From Caulobacterales bacterium (GTDB taxonomy: Bacteria; Pseudomonadota; Alphaproteobacteria; Caulobacterales; Caulobacteraceae): a stretch of 44,442 nucleotides of DNA. The notes below the pieces were generated by a model. That model searched no databases. It was not told where the DNA came from and saw only the letters and a program-made list of their open reading frames with translations. Made by a program: the position numbers and the translations under genes. This document shows positions 33,409-42,651 of the stretch, piece after piece (the stretch's first letter is position 1; each line of letters starts with the position of its first letter). The stretch spans positions 1 to 44,442 of the forward strand of contig CANJOB010000004.1 in the NCBI GenBank assembly GCA_947475655.1, written 5' to 3'.

Positions 33409-34102
33409 GCCTGCCCTGGTCCTGGTCCCCGGCCTGCTGTGCGACCGCTATGTCTGGGAGCCGCAGATCGCCGCGCTCAGCGCGGATCACGACATCACCG
33501 TGCCCGACCTGATGGGCCACGATTCCATCACCGGCATGGCGCAGCACGTGCTGAGCGCGGCGCCGCAGACCTTCGCCCTGGCCGGCCATTCGATGGGCGC
33601 GCGTGTGGCGCTGGAGATGATGCGGATGGCCCCGGAGCGGATCGAGCGCCTGGCCCTGCTCGACACCGGCATCCATCCGCAACAGCCGGGCGAACGCGAG
33701 AAGCGCATGGCCCTGGTCAATGTGGCGCAGACCCAGGGCATGGGCGCCCTGGCCGATCTGTGGCTGCCGCCGATGGTCTATGCCGATGGCCCGCGCGCCG
33801 CGGAATTGATGGCCGAGCTGCGGGCGATGGTGCTGCGCCGCGAGCCGCGGAACTTCGCCGACCAGGTCGCCGCCCTGCTCGGCCGCCCCGACGCCGCCGA
33901 GGGCTTGGCCGCCATAAACTGCCCGGTGCTGATCGGAGTCGGCCGCCACGACACCTGGAGCCCGCCGGCTCAGCACGAGGCCATCGCCGCCCTGATCCCG
34001 CAGGCCCGCTATGTCGTGTTCGAGGACAGCGGCCACATGAGCACGGTGGAGACGCCGGATGCGGTGAGCGCGGCCCTGGCCGATTGGCTGCGTTCAGCCT
34101 GA
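33398..34102 (+). CDS. Alpha/beta hydrolase
   Basis: A 234-residue alpha/beta-hydrolase fold enzyme. The nucleophile elbow GHSMG puts Ser65, with acid Asp185 (RHDTW) and His213 (SGHMS). The oxyanion loop VPGLLCDRYVW is at residues 10-20. The ATG 33398 lies within the end of ligA, so translation is coupled. In this operon it could hydrolyse an aromatic ester (for example a gallate or protocatechuate ester) or a lactone or ring-cleavage product. The family alone does not decide this. Confidence 0.9.
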   Translation: MPAKPALVLVPGLLCDRYVWEPQIAALSADHDITVPDLMGHDSITGMAQHVLSAAPQTFALAGHSMGARVALEMMRMAPERIERLALLDTGIHPQQPGEREKRMALVNVAQTQGMGALADLWLPPMVYADGPRAAELMAELRAMVLRREPRNFADQVAALLGRPDAAEGLAAINCPVLIGVGRHDTWSPPAQHEAIAALIPQARYVVFEDSGHMSTVETPDAVSAALADWLRSA

Positions 34103-34197
34103 CCTTTGCCGCAATTTAGCTCTGGAACTTAGGGTTAGACGGACCGGCGCCTGGGGGATAATCAGGCTTCACAACGACAAGACGGGGAAAAACACGC

Positions 34198-35532
34198 ATG
34201 GCCGCCGCCAAGGAAATCGCGATCGGGACTGTCATCGACGGGCACAAGCTCGGCGGGTTCCAGAAGATGGTCTTCACCCTCTGCGTGCTGCTGTGCTTCG
34301 TCGAGGGCTTCGACGCCAACAGCGCCGGCTATGTGGCGCCGGCCTTGGCCAAGCATTTCGGCCTGGCGCACAACGCGCTCGGCCTGTTCTTCTCCGCCGG
34401 CCTGTTCGGCCTGATGCTGGGGGCCATGTTCGTGGCCCCGATCGCCGACAAGATCGGCCGCAAGCCGATGCTGGTCGGCTGTCTGATCCTGTTCGGCGCC
34501 AGCTGCATCGGCATGTCGATGAGCACCTCGATCGAGACGCTCTACATCTTCCGCTTCCTCACGGGCCTCGGCATCGGCGGGGCCATGCCCAACGCCATCG
34601 CCATGAGCGCCGAATATTCGCCCGCGCGCATCCGCTCGCTGGTGGTCATCATCACCTTCAACGGCTTCGTCGCCGGCTCGATCACCGCCGGCCTCGCGGC
34701 CTCGCGCATGATCGAGGCGTTCGGCTGGAATTCGGTGTTCCTGCTCGGCGGCATCATGCCGCTGCTGCTGGCGCCGGTGATCTTCTTCCTGCTGCCGGAA
34801 TCGGCGCGCTTCCTCGCCGCCAAGGGCGGGCAGGACGCGCAGGTCGCCAAGCTGATGCGCAAGATCGATCCGGCCCTGCCGGAAAGCGGCGTCACCTACA
34901 TCAACGAGACCAAGCCCGAGACGCGCATGTCGGTCAAAGCGCTGTTCACGCACGGCCGCGCGCGCAAGACCGTGCTGGTCTGGGCGCTGGTGTTCTGCAG
35001 CCTGCTCGATCTGTTCCTGATGGCCAGCTGGCTGCCGACGCAGATCGCCTCGCTCGGGGTGCCGGTCGGCATCGCCATCCTGCTCGGCACGCTGCTGCAG
35101 GTCGGCGGCATGACCGGCATGGTGCTGGGCTGGGTGATGGAGAAGGTCGGTCCCAGCAAGGCCCTGGCCGGCGCCTATGTCATCGGCGCCATCGGCATCG
35201 CCGCCATCGCCATGGTCGGCGGCAACGTGCCCCTGCTGGCCATCTCCATCCTCTGCGCCGGCTTCGGCATCATCGGCGCCCAGACCGCGGCCAACGCCGT
35301 GGCGGCCGAACTCTACCCGACCGAGATCCGCTCCACCGGCGTGGGCTGGTATTTCGGCGTCGGCCGCATCGGCTCGATCGTCGGCCCGGCGATCGCCGGC
35401 TTCCTGCTGTCGCGCGGCGCCACCAACCGCGACGTCTTCCTGCTAGCGGTGATCCCGGCTCTGATCGCCGCCGTCGCCGCCCTGGCGCTGAAGCAGAACG
35501 CGCGCTCGGCGGACCGCGCCTCGGCGCACTAG
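34198..35532 (+). CDS. AAHS-family MFS aromatic acid:proton symporter
   Basis: A 444-residue 12-helix transporter. The AAHS hallmarks are GFQKMVFTLCVLLCFVEGFDANSAGYVAPAL in helix 1 (the D-x-x-S/A acidic motif), GAMFVAPIADKIGRKPMLVGC in loop 2-3, RFLTGLGIGGAMPNAIAMSAEYSP, and a late ELYPTEIRSTGVGWYFGVGRIGSIVGP. Relatives (PcaK, GalT, MhpT) import protocatechuate, gallate and similar acids, agreeing with the ligBA genes directly upstream. A 95-base gap separates it from the hydrolase, so it may have its own promoter. It ends at a strong terminator. Confidence 0.93.
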   Translation: MAAAKEIAIGTVIDGHKLGGFQKMVFTLCVLLCFVEGFDANSAGYVAPALAKHFGLAHNALGLFFSAGLFGLMLGAMFVAPIADKIGRKPMLVGCLILFGASCIGMSMSTSIETLYIFRFLTGLGIGGAMPNAIAMSAEYSPARIRSLVVIITFNGFVAGSITAGLAASRMIEAFGWNSVFLLGGIMPLLLAPVIFFLLPESARFLAAKGGQDAQVAKLMRKIDPALPESGVTYINETKPETRMSVKALFTHGRARKTVLVWALVFCSLLDLFLMASWLPTQIASLGVPVGIAILLGTLLQVGGMTGMVLGWVMEKVGPSKALAGAYVIGAIGIAAIAMVGGNVPLLAISILCAGFGIIGAQTAANAVAAELYPTEIRSTGVGWYFGVGRIGSIVGPAIAGFLLSRGATNRDVFLLAVIPALIAAVAALALKQNARSADRASAH

Positions 35533-35553
35533 ACCCAGCTGTCGGTAAAATCG

Positions 35554-35590
35554 AAGCGGCGGAGAGCGCAGGCTGTCCGCCGCTTTTTCT
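35554..35590 (+). terminator. Rho-independent terminator after the aromatic-acid operon
   Basis: Stem AAGCGGCGGA (35554-35563) pairs perfectly with TCCGCCGCTT (35576-35585), loop 12 bases, followed by the T-rich TTTCTTGATTTCTTG. It ends plus-strand transcription of the MFS gene and lies just before the polA stop on the other strand. Confidence 0.87.
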
Positions 35591-35602
35591 TGATTTCTTG
35601 CG

Positions 35603-38485
35603 CTAGTGCGCCTCGTCCCAGGTGTCGGCGGCGCGCGCCTCGACCACCAGCGGCACGCTCAACTCCACCGCCGGATGGGCGGCGCCTTCCATCACGCGCT
35701 TGACCACGGCGATGGTGGCGTCGGCCTGATCCTTCGGCGCCTCGAACACCAGTTCGTCGTGCACCTGCAGCAGCATCTTCGCGGACAGCCCGGCGTCGGT
35801 CAGCGCCCGCGGCATGCGGATCATGGCGCGGCGGATGATGTCGGCGGCCGCGCCCTGGATCGGCGCGTTGATCGCCGCGCGTTCGGCGAACTGGCGGTGC
35901 GCCACGCTCGCGCCGCGGATGGCGGGAATGTCGATCTTGCGGCCTAAGATGCTGCTGACGAAACCCTGCTCGCGCACCAAGGCGCGCGTGGCGTCCATGT
36001 AGTCGCGGATGCCGGGGAAGCGTTCGAAGTAGGTCTTGATATAGGCGCCCGCTTCCTGCTGCGGAATCGAAAGCTGGTTGGCCAAACCGAACGCGCTGAT
36101 GCCGTAGACGATACCGAAGTTGATCGCCTTGGCGCGGCGGCGGATATCGGACGGCATGCCCTCGATCGGCACGCCGAACATCTCGCTCGCCGTCATGGCG
36201 TGGATGTCGTCGCCGCGTTTGAACGCGGCTTTCAACTGCGGAATGTCGCCAATGTGCGCCAGCAGGCGAAGTTCGATTTGGCTGTAGTCGGCGCTGATCA
36301 AAACGTGACCCTTTTCGGCGATGAAGGCCTTGCGGATCTTGCGGCCTTCCTCGGTGCGGATCGGGATGTTCTGCAGGTTGGGGTCGGACGACGACAGCCG
36401 CCCCGTCGTCGTCGCCGCCAGGGCGTAGGCGGTGTGCACGCGGCCGCTGCGTTCGGAAATCGCCGCGATCAGGTTGTCGGTGTATGTACCCTTCAGCTTC
36501 GACAGCTGGCGCCAGTCGAGCAACACCTGCGGCAGTTCGTGCCCCTCGGCGGCCAGGGTCTCCAGCACATCGCTGTCGGTGGCCCATTGACCGCTGGCGG
36601 TCTTCTTGCCGCCGGCATGGCCCATCTCGCCGAACAGCACCTCGCCGATCTGTTTCGGGCTGCCCATGTTGAACGGCCGCCCGACCAGCTCCTGCGCCCG
36701 CGCCTCGAACGCCGACATGCGCATGGAAAAATCGTGGGACAGGTGACGCAGCGTATCGGGGTCGACCTTGATGCCGGCGTTCTCCATCCGCGCCAGCACG
36801 GCGGGCAGCGGACGCTCGAGCGTTTCATAGACGGTCAGCAAACCCTCACGGCTGAGACGCGGACGCAGGATGTTGTAGAGCCGCAAAGTCACGTCGGCGT
36901 CTTCGGCCGCATAGGCCGTCGCCGGCGCCAGATCGACGTGCTTGAAACTGATCTCGCCCTTGCCCGAACCAGCCACCTGTTTGAACGGAATCGGCGCGTG
37001 CCCGAGATGCAGCTTCGACAGTTCGTCCATGCCGTGCCCGTGCAGCCCGCCTTCGAGCACGTAGCTGATCAGCATGGTATCTTCGATCGGCGCGACGTCG
37101 ATGCCATAGCGGCTCAAGACGGCGATGTCGTACTTGGCGTTCTGCGCCACCTTCAGCACCGCCGGATCTTCCAGCATCGGCTTGAGCGCGGCGATCACAT
37201 CATCGAGCGGAATCTGCGTCAGGTCGGCGGCGGCCTCGAACGCCAATCCGTCCTTCTCGCAATGGCCGACCGGGATGTAGCAGGCCTCCCCCGGCGCGAT
37301 CGCCAGCGACACGCCGCACAGGCCGGCGGTGGCCGACGACAACGCGTCTGTTTCCGTGTCGAAGGCGGCCAGACCCTTGGCCGTGGCGCGAGCCACCCAG
37401 TCTTTCAGCGTGTCGAGATCGCGCACGCAGACATAGGCGGCATGATCGACGGCCTGCGCTTCGGCGGCCTGCATCTCGCTCGGCGCGAAGGCCGGGCGCA
37501 TCACCGGCGCGCTGGCGGGTTTGGGCCGCGGGTTCAATCCGGTGGGCGAGGGCGTCGCGGTGGAGGCCACCCCGTCGCCGACCCGTTTGGCTAGGGAGTT
37601 GAATTCCATCTCGGCGAAGAAGGCGGCCAGCATCGCCTTGTCCGGGTCGCGCACCCTCAAGTCGTCGATCGGTTCGGGCAGGGGCGTGTCGCAATCGAGC
37701 TGCACCAGGGCGCGCGACAGTCGAATCTGATCGGCGAAATCGATCAGGGTCTGGCGGCGCTTTTCCTGCTTCACCTCGCCGGCGCGCTCCAGCACCGCGT
37801 CGAGGCTGCCGTATTCGTTGATCAGCAGGGCGGCGGTCTTGATGCCGATGCCGGGGGCGCCCGGCACGTTGTCGACGCTGTCGCCGCACAGGGCCTGCAC
37901 GTCCACCACGCGGTCCGGCGTGACGCCGAATTTTTCGAACACCTGCTCGGGACCGATGCGCAGGTTCTTCATGGTGTCGAGCATGGAGACGCCGTCGCCG
38001 ACCAGCTGCATCAGGTCCTTGTCGGAGGAGACGATAATGGTCTCGCCGCCCTGCTCGCGCACGCGGCAGGCGTAGGACGCGATGATGTCGTCGGCCTCGT
38101 AGCCGGGCAGCTCCAGGCTCGGCACGCCGAAAGCCCGCGTGGCGTCGCGCACCAGGGCGAACTGCGGGATCAGGTCCTCCGGCGGCGGCGGGCGGTGGGC
38201 CTTGTAAGGCGCGTAGAGCTTGTTGCGGAAGGTCTTCTCGGAATGGTCGAAGACCACCGCTAGGTGAGTCGGGGCGTCGCCCTGCATGTCGCGCAGCAGC
38301 TTCCACAGCATGTTGCAGAACCCGCTGACCGCCCCCAGCGGCAGGCCGTCGCTCTTGCGGGTGAGGGGTGGCAGGGCGTGGTAGGCGCGGAACAGGTAGC
38401 CGGAGCCGTCGACCAGGAACAGGCGGATGGCGGGGCCGTCCTGGGTCAGTTCGCGTTCGGGAACGAGGTCGAGAGCGTCGGTCAT
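35603..38485 (-). CDS. polA: DNA polymerase I
   Basis: A complete 960-residue DNA polymerase I. The N-terminal 5'-nuclease (about 15-310) has LFLVDGSGYLFRAYHALPP, YEADDIIASYA, SSDKDLMQLV and CGDSVDNVPGAPGIGIKTAA. The 3'-5' exonuclease domain is apparently active, with FDTETDAL near 375 and YAAEDADVTLRLY. The polymerase domain has motif A ADYSQIELRLLAH near 732, motif B RRRAKAINFGIVYGISAFGL and motif C QVHDELVFE near 908. It fills gaps in repair and removes Okazaki primers. A 60-residue linker with extra Pro/Ala lies between nuclease and exonuclease domains. The gene is intact, a useful control against systematic frameshift errors in this sequence. Confidence 0.98.
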   Translation of the reverse strand: MTDALDLVPERELTQDGPAIRLFLVDGSGYLFRAYHALPPLTRKSDGLPLGAVSGFCNMLWKLLRDMQGDAPTHLAVVFDHSEKTFRNKLYAPYKAHRPPPPEDLIPQFALVRDATRAFGVPSLELPGYEADDIIASYACRVREQGGETIIVSSDKDLMQLVGDGVSMLDTMKNLRIGPEQVFEKFGVTPDRVVDVQALCGDSVDNVPGAPGIGIKTAALLINEYGSLDAVLERAGEVKQEKRRQTLIDFADQIRLSRALVQLDCDTPLPEPIDDLRVRDPDKAMLAAFFAEMEFNSLAKRVGDGVASTATPSPTGLNPRPKPASAPVMRPAFAPSEMQAAEAQAVDHAAYVCVRDLDTLKDWVARATAKGLAAFDTETDALSSATAGLCGVSLAIAPGEACYIPVGHCEKDGLAFEAAADLTQIPLDDVIAALKPMLEDPAVLKVAQNAKYDIAVLSRYGIDVAPIEDTMLISYVLEGGLHGHGMDELSKLHLGHAPIPFKQVAGSGKGEISFKHVDLAPATAYAAEDADVTLRLYNILRPRLSREGLLTVYETLERPLPAVLARMENAGIKVDPDTLRHLSHDFSMRMSAFEARAQELVGRPFNMGSPKQIGEVLFGEMGHAGGKKTASGQWATDSDVLETLAAEGHELPQVLLDWRQLSKLKGTYTDNLIAAISERSGRVHTAYALAATTTGRLSSSDPNLQNIPIRTEEGRKIRKAFIAEKGHVLISADYSQIELRLLAHIGDIPQLKAAFKRGDDIHAMTASEMFGVPIEGMPSDIRRRAKAINFGIVYGISAFGLANQLSIPQQEAGAYIKTYFERFPGIRDYMDATRALVREQGFVSSILGRKIDIPAIRGASVAHRQFAERAAINAPIQGAAADIIRRAMIRMPRALTDAGLSAKMLLQVHDELVFEAPKDQADATIAVVKRVMEGAAHPAVELSVPLVVEARAADTWDEAH

Positions 38486-38526
38486 GACGCGAACATAGGG
38501 GTTCGCAGGCGTGCCGTCAGGGGGGT

Positions 38527-38808
38527 TTAGTGCCCGCCGGCGTCCTCATAGACGCCAGGCGCCAGGCGCTCGTCCTCGTGGCCGTCGCTGTGGGCGGCCA
38601 GCACGAACCGGCGGTCGCAGTAGCCGCATTCGGCCATGCCGTCGCCGCCCAGTTCGATCCAGACCCGAGGATGGCCCAGGGCCCCGCCGACCCCGTCGCA
38701 GGCGACCCGGCGCGAATGCACGGTGATCACTTCCGGCGGCGGCAGGTTGTGCACGTTCTCGTGCAGGGCCGGCGCGGTGTCGGGAACGGGTTTGCTCTTG
38801 CGGGCCAT
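38527..38808 (-). CDS. Zinc-finger (zf-CHCC) protein
   Basis: A 93-residue protein with a CHCC zinc site in the expected spacing: Cys37, His46, Cys61, Cys64 (C-x8-H-x14-C-x2-C), in RVACDGVGGALGHPRVWIEL and MAECGYCDRRFVL. This is the fold of the NDUFS6 subunit of mitochondrial complex I; free-standing alphaproteobacterial homologues are probably complex-I assembly factors or accessory subunits. ATG 38808 starts it. It lies 41 bases upstream of polA on the same strand. Confidence 0.93.
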   Translation of the reverse strand: MARKSKPVPDTAPALHENVHNLPPPEVITVHSRRVACDGVGGALGHPRVWIELGGDGMAECGYCDRRFVLAAHSDGHEDERLAPGVYEDAGGH

Positions 38809-38923
38809 GCGGCATGTCCGATTGGAAAGCGTGAACCCCGCTTGGCGCGGGGGGCGGTTCGGGCCTACCTATGCGAGGCGCAAAGCCCGCCGTCAATTGA
38901 TCCAGAAAGCCGCTTAAGACCTC

Positions 38924-39862
38924 ATGGACCTGCCCGACTACGCCATCGAAGCCAGCCGCCTGGTGAAGGTCTATCCGGCCAAGGGGCTTACCCCCGCCAA
39001 GACGGCGCTGAACGGGGTCGATCTCAAGGTGCCGCGCGGCTCGATCTTCGGCCTGCTGGGCCCCAACGGGGCAGGCAAGTCGACCTTCATCAACATCTGC
39101 GCCGGCATGGTGCGCAAGACGTCGGGGACGCTGTCGAGCTGGGGCCGCGACATCGATAGCCGCCCGCGCGACGCCCGCGCCGCCATCGGGGTGGTGCCGC
39201 AGGAGATCGCCGCCGACGCCTTCTTCACCCCGCACGAATCGCTTGAGCTGCAGGCCGGCTATTACGGGGTGCCCAAATCCGAGCGGCGCACCGACGAGTT
39301 GCTCAGCGCCCTGGGCTTGTCGGACAAGGCGCAGGCCTATGTGCGCACCCTGTCGGGCGGCATGAAGCGGCGGCTGATGGTGGCCAAGGCCATGGTGCAC
39401 TCGCCGCCGGTGCTGATCCTCGACGAGCCGACAGCCGGGGTCGACGTCGACCTGCGCCGCCAGCTCTGGGCCTATGTCAGCGATCTCAACCGCCTGGGGG
39501 TGACCATCGTCCTGACCACCCACTACCTGGAGGAGGCGCAGCAGCTCTGCGACCAGATCGCCATCGTCAACCACGGTGAGGTGGTGGTGTGCGAACCGAC
39601 GCGCGATCTGCTGCGGCGGCTCGACACGCGCAATGTGGTGGTGACCCCAGACCATCCGGTGACCGCAGCGCCGGATCTGCCCGGGTTCCAGAGCCGCCTG
39701 CGCGCCGGGGGCGCCTTCGAGGTTAGCTACCGCACCGGCCAGTCCAGCGTCGAGCAGGTCCTGGCCGCCGTGCGCGCCAGCGGGGTGCATATCAAGGACA
39801 TCGCCACCGAGGACCCGGACCTGGAGGACGTGTTCCTGTCCCTGACCGGCGCGCGGGCCTAA
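38924..39862 (+). CDS. ABC transporter ATP-binding protein
   Basis: A 312-residue ABC ATPase with Walker A GPNGAGKST at 46-54, signature LSGGMKRRLMVAKAM near 142, Walker B LILDEPTAGVDVD and switch His in TTHYLEEAQ. It resembles the ABC-2-type exporter ATPases (drug, polysaccharide or Nod-factor export). The C-terminal 70 residues form the usual regulatory region (VEQVLAAVRASGVHIKDIATEDPDLEDVFLSLTG). No permease gene is adjacent; instead a GT41-like glycosyltransferase starts 10 bases downstream. The permease may be encoded elsewhere. Confidence 0.94.
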   Translation: MDLPDYAIEASRLVKVYPAKGLTPAKTALNGVDLKVPRGSIFGLLGPNGAGKSTFINICAGMVRKTSGTLSSWGRDIDSRPRDARAAIGVVPQEIAADAFFTPHESLELQAGYYGVPKSERRTDELLSALGLSDKAQAYVRTLSGGMKRRLMVAKAMVHSPPVLILDEPTAGVDVDLRRQLWAYVSDLNRLGVTIVLTTHYLEEAQQLCDQIAIVNHGEVVVCEPTRDLLRRLDTRNVVVTPDHPVTAAPDLPGFQSRLRAGGAFEVSYRTGQSSVEQVLAAVRASGVHIKDIATEDPDLEDVFLSLTGARA

Positions 39863-39871
39863 CGAGGCGCC

Positions 39872-42205
39872 ATGGCCCTGTCGGTCGACCAAGCCCTGCT
39901 GAAGGCGCGCACCCTCGCCGCCAAGGGCGACAGGGCGAGCGCCGAGACGCTCTATCGGACCGTGCTGGCCAGCCAGCCGAAGAACCGCCTGGCGCTGCAG
40001 GGTCTGCAGACGCTGGCCGAGCGCGGGCCGCAAGAGGCGGCGGCCGACACCGCGCCGCTGCTGGCGCTGTACAACCTCGGCCAGATCGAACCGGCCCTGA
40101 CCCTGGCCGACCAGCTCATCCGCCAGCATCCGCGCGACGCCAATCTGCGCAACATCGCCGGGGTGCTGAACGCGCGGCTGCGACGGTTCGAGGCCGCCGC
40201 CGAACACTACCGCGCCGCCATCAACTCGGCGCCGCTCTTCGCCGACGCCCACAGCAACCTGGGCGCCGCGCTGAAGGACCTGGGCCGGCTCGACGAGGCG
40301 CAAGCGAGCTACCTCCAGGCGGTGGCGTTGAAGCCCGACCTGCCCGAGGCGCACTTCAACCTGGGCGCGGTGTCGAAGGACCTTGGAAACCTGGACGAGG
40401 CCATCGCCCGCTTCGAGGCTGCCGTGGCGCTCAAACCGGACTTCGCCAGCGCCTGGAACAGCCTGGGCGGCGCCCTGGAGGATGCGGGCCGCGCCGACGA
40501 CGCCTTCGCCAGCTATGGCCGGGCGCTGACCCTGCGGCCCGACTATGCGGAAGCGCACAGCAACCTCGGCAACAGCCTGAAGAACGCCGGGCGGCTGGAG
40601 GAGGCGGTGGCGCACTACCGCCAGGCGGCGGCGCTGAAGCCCGATTTCCCCGAGGCGCACAACAACCTCGGCGTGGCGCTGAAAGCCCTGGGCTGGATCG
40701 AGGAGGCCGCGACGAGCTTCCGCCAGGCCGCCGCCCTCGCCCCGGACTTCGCCGAGGCCCACGCCAACCTCGGCAATGCGTTGCGCGATCTCGGTCGGCT
40801 GGACGAGGCGGTGGCCGCCTACGACGCCGCCCTGGCGGTGCGGCCTTCCTATGACAACGCCCTGGCCGCGCGGCTGAACCAGCAGGCGCACATGTGCGAC
40901 TGGGACCCCATCGACGCCGCGCGCGATACGATCCCCCATCTCGGCCTGGAGCAGATGGTCCCGCCCTTCGCCATGCTGCCGCTGGAGGATGCGCCCGGCC
41001 GCCACCTGCAGCGAGCAAAGGTCTGGGCGAAGACGCAGTATGGCGCGGTCGACACCCCGCCGGTCTCCGCCCCGCCGACGGCGCGGCCGGAGCGCCTGCG
41101 CATCGGCTATTTCTCCGCCGACTTCCACACCCACGCCACCATGCACCTGATGGCCGGGCTGCTGGAGGCGCACGACCGGGGCCGGTTCGAGATCCATGCC
41201 TATTCCTACGGCCCGGACACCGAGGACGAGATGAGCGCGCGCGCCGCCGCGGCGGTGGACCACTTTCACAAGGTGCAGCACCTGAGCGAGCGCGAGACCG
41301 CGCAGAAGGCGCGCAGCCATGGCATCGACATCGCCGTCGACCTGAAGGGCTACACCCTGCAGAGCCGCACCGGCATCTTCGCCCACCGCCCGGCGCCGCT
41401 GTCGATGAACTACCTCGGCTACCCCGGCTCGCTGGGGGCGGACTTCATCGACTATGTGGTCGGCGACAGCGTGGTTATCCCGCAGGGCGCCGAGGCGGAC
41501 TATTCCGAAATGGTCATCCGCCTGCCCGGCAGCTACCAGGTCAACGACGACTCGCGGGCGATCGCCGACGAGGCCTTTACCCGCGCCGACTTAGGTCTGC
41601 CGCAGGACGGCGTGGTGTTCTGCTGTTTCAACGCCAACTATAAGATCGGCCGTCCCGAGTTCGACATCTGGCTGCGGCTGCTGCAAGCCGTCGACGGCAG
41701 CGTGCTTTGGCTGCTGCGCTCCAACCCCTGGGCCGAGGCGAACATGCGGAAGGAGGCCCAGGCCAGGGGCGTCGATCCGGCCCGGCTGGTGTTCGCCGAC
41801 AAGCTGCCGCACGCTCGGCACCTGGCGCGCCATCGCTGCGCCGACCTGTTCCTCGACACCTTCCACTACAACGCCCACACCACGGCCAGCGACGCCCTGT
41901 GGGCCGGGCTGCCGGTGATCAGCAAGCGGGGCCTGGGCTTTCCGGCGCGGGTCGGCGCCAGCCTGCTCAGCGTGGTCGGCCTGAACGAACTGATCGTCGA
42001 TACAGACGAGGACTACGAGCGCCTCGCCCTGTCCCTGGCCACGGACACCGCCGCGTTGGCGCGTGCGAAGGCGAAACTCGAGATGAACCGCTTGACCATG
42101 CCGCTGTTCGACACGGAACGGTTCGCGCGCCACCTGGAGAACGCCTACGACCAGGCCTTCGCGCTCTATGTCGCGGGACAAGCCCCGGACCACATCACGA
42201 TCTAG
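39872..42205 (+). CDS. TPR-containing GT41 (O-GlcNAc-transferase/SPINDLY-like) glycosyltransferase
   Basis: A 777-residue protein. About nine tetratricopeptide repeats (residues 1-330, for example LGNSLKNAGRLEEAVAHYRQAAALKPDF) precede a GT41 catalytic region from about 410. The latter has RLRIGYFSADFHTHATMHL (catalytic-base His), VDLKGYTLQSRTGIFAHRPAPLSMNYLGYPGSLG, FCCFNANYKIGRPEFDIWLRLL, and FLDTFHYNAHTTASDALWAGLPVI, all conserved from bacterial OGT to SPINDLY. It probably glycosylates protein Ser/Thr using a nucleotide sugar. It is 10 bases after the ABC ATPase gene. Its stop overlaps that of the convergent cytidine deaminase gene. Confidence 0.93.
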   Translation: MALSVDQALLKARTLAAKGDRASAETLYRTVLASQPKNRLALQGLQTLAERGPQEAAADTAPLLALYNLGQIEPALTLADQLIRQHPRDANLRNIAGVLNARLRRFEAAAEHYRAAINSAPLFADAHSNLGAALKDLGRLDEAQASYLQAVALKPDLPEAHFNLGAVSKDLGNLDEAIARFEAAVALKPDFASAWNSLGGALEDAGRADDAFASYGRALTLRPDYAEAHSNLGNSLKNAGRLEEAVAHYRQAAALKPDFPEAHNNLGVALKALGWIEEAATSFRQAAALAPDFAEAHANLGNALRDLGRLDEAVAAYDAALAVRPSYDNALAARLNQQAHMCDWDPIDAARDTIPHLGLEQMVPPFAMLPLEDAPGRHLQRAKVWAKTQYGAVDTPPVSAPPTARPERLRIGYFSADFHTHATMHLMAGLLEAHDRGRFEIHAYSYGPDTEDEMSARAAAAVDHFHKVQHLSERETAQKARSHGIDIAVDLKGYTLQSRTGIFAHRPAPLSMNYLGYPGSLGADFIDYVVGDSVVIPQGAEADYSEMVIRLPGSYQVNDDSRAIADEAFTRADLGLPQDGVVFCCFNANYKIGRPEFDIWLRLLQAVDGSVLWLLRSNPWAEANMRKEAQARGVDPARLVFADKLPHARHLARHRCADLFLDTFHYNAHTTASDALWAGLPVISKRGLGFPARVGASLLSVVGLNELIVDTDEDYERLALSLATDTAALARAKAKLEMNRLTMPLFDTERFARHLENAYDQAFALYVAGQAPDHITI

Positions 42206-42618
42206 CGCTTCTGCGCCTCGACCACGGCCTTGCCGTCGAAGCCGTCGGGCAGCATGTCGCCCACCCGGCTCTCCAGCACCTCGCCGGTCAGGTTCGCCCG
42301 CAGCAGCACCGCGTCCTTGCCGAACTCGTACAGCACCTGACGGCAGGCGCCGCAGGGCGAGGCCGGCGGGCTCATGTCGGTGACCACGGCCACGGCGGTG
42401 ATGGCGGTCTCGCCTTCCGACACCGCCTTGAACACCGCCACCCGCTCGGCGCAGCAGGTCAGGCCGAAGGAGGCGCTCTCCACATTGCAGCCGGTGTGGA
42501 CCTTGCCGGACGCGCCGATCACCGCCGCCCCGACCTTGAACTTCGAATAGGGGGCGAAGGCGTTCAGGCGCACGGCGGCGGCCTGGGCGATCAGGGCGCG
42601 CGTCTGGGTGTCGGTCAT
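42202..42618 (-). CDS. cdd: Cytidine deaminase
   Basis: A 138-residue zinc enzyme converting cytidine and deoxycytidine to uridine forms. Zinc and catalytic residues are Cys56-Ala-Glu58 (TCCAER) and PCGAC (Cys89, Cys92); the substrate-loop FAPYSKFKVGAAV and the GCNVESASFGLTCCAERVAVFKA motif are intact. It is the short tetrameric form. It is next to an exported nucleosidase and an NCS2 purine permease, suggesting a nucleoside-salvage group. Confidence 0.97.
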   Translation of the reverse strand: MTDTQTRALIAQAAAVRLNAFAPYSKFKVGAAVIGASGKVHTGCNVESASFGLTCCAERVAVFKAVSEGETAITAVAVVTDMSPPASPCGACRQVLYEFGKDAVLLRANLTGEVLESRVGDMLPDGFDGKAVVEAQKR

Positions 42619-42651
42619 GGGAGCAATGCCCTGCTTATCGGGCGGTCAAAT

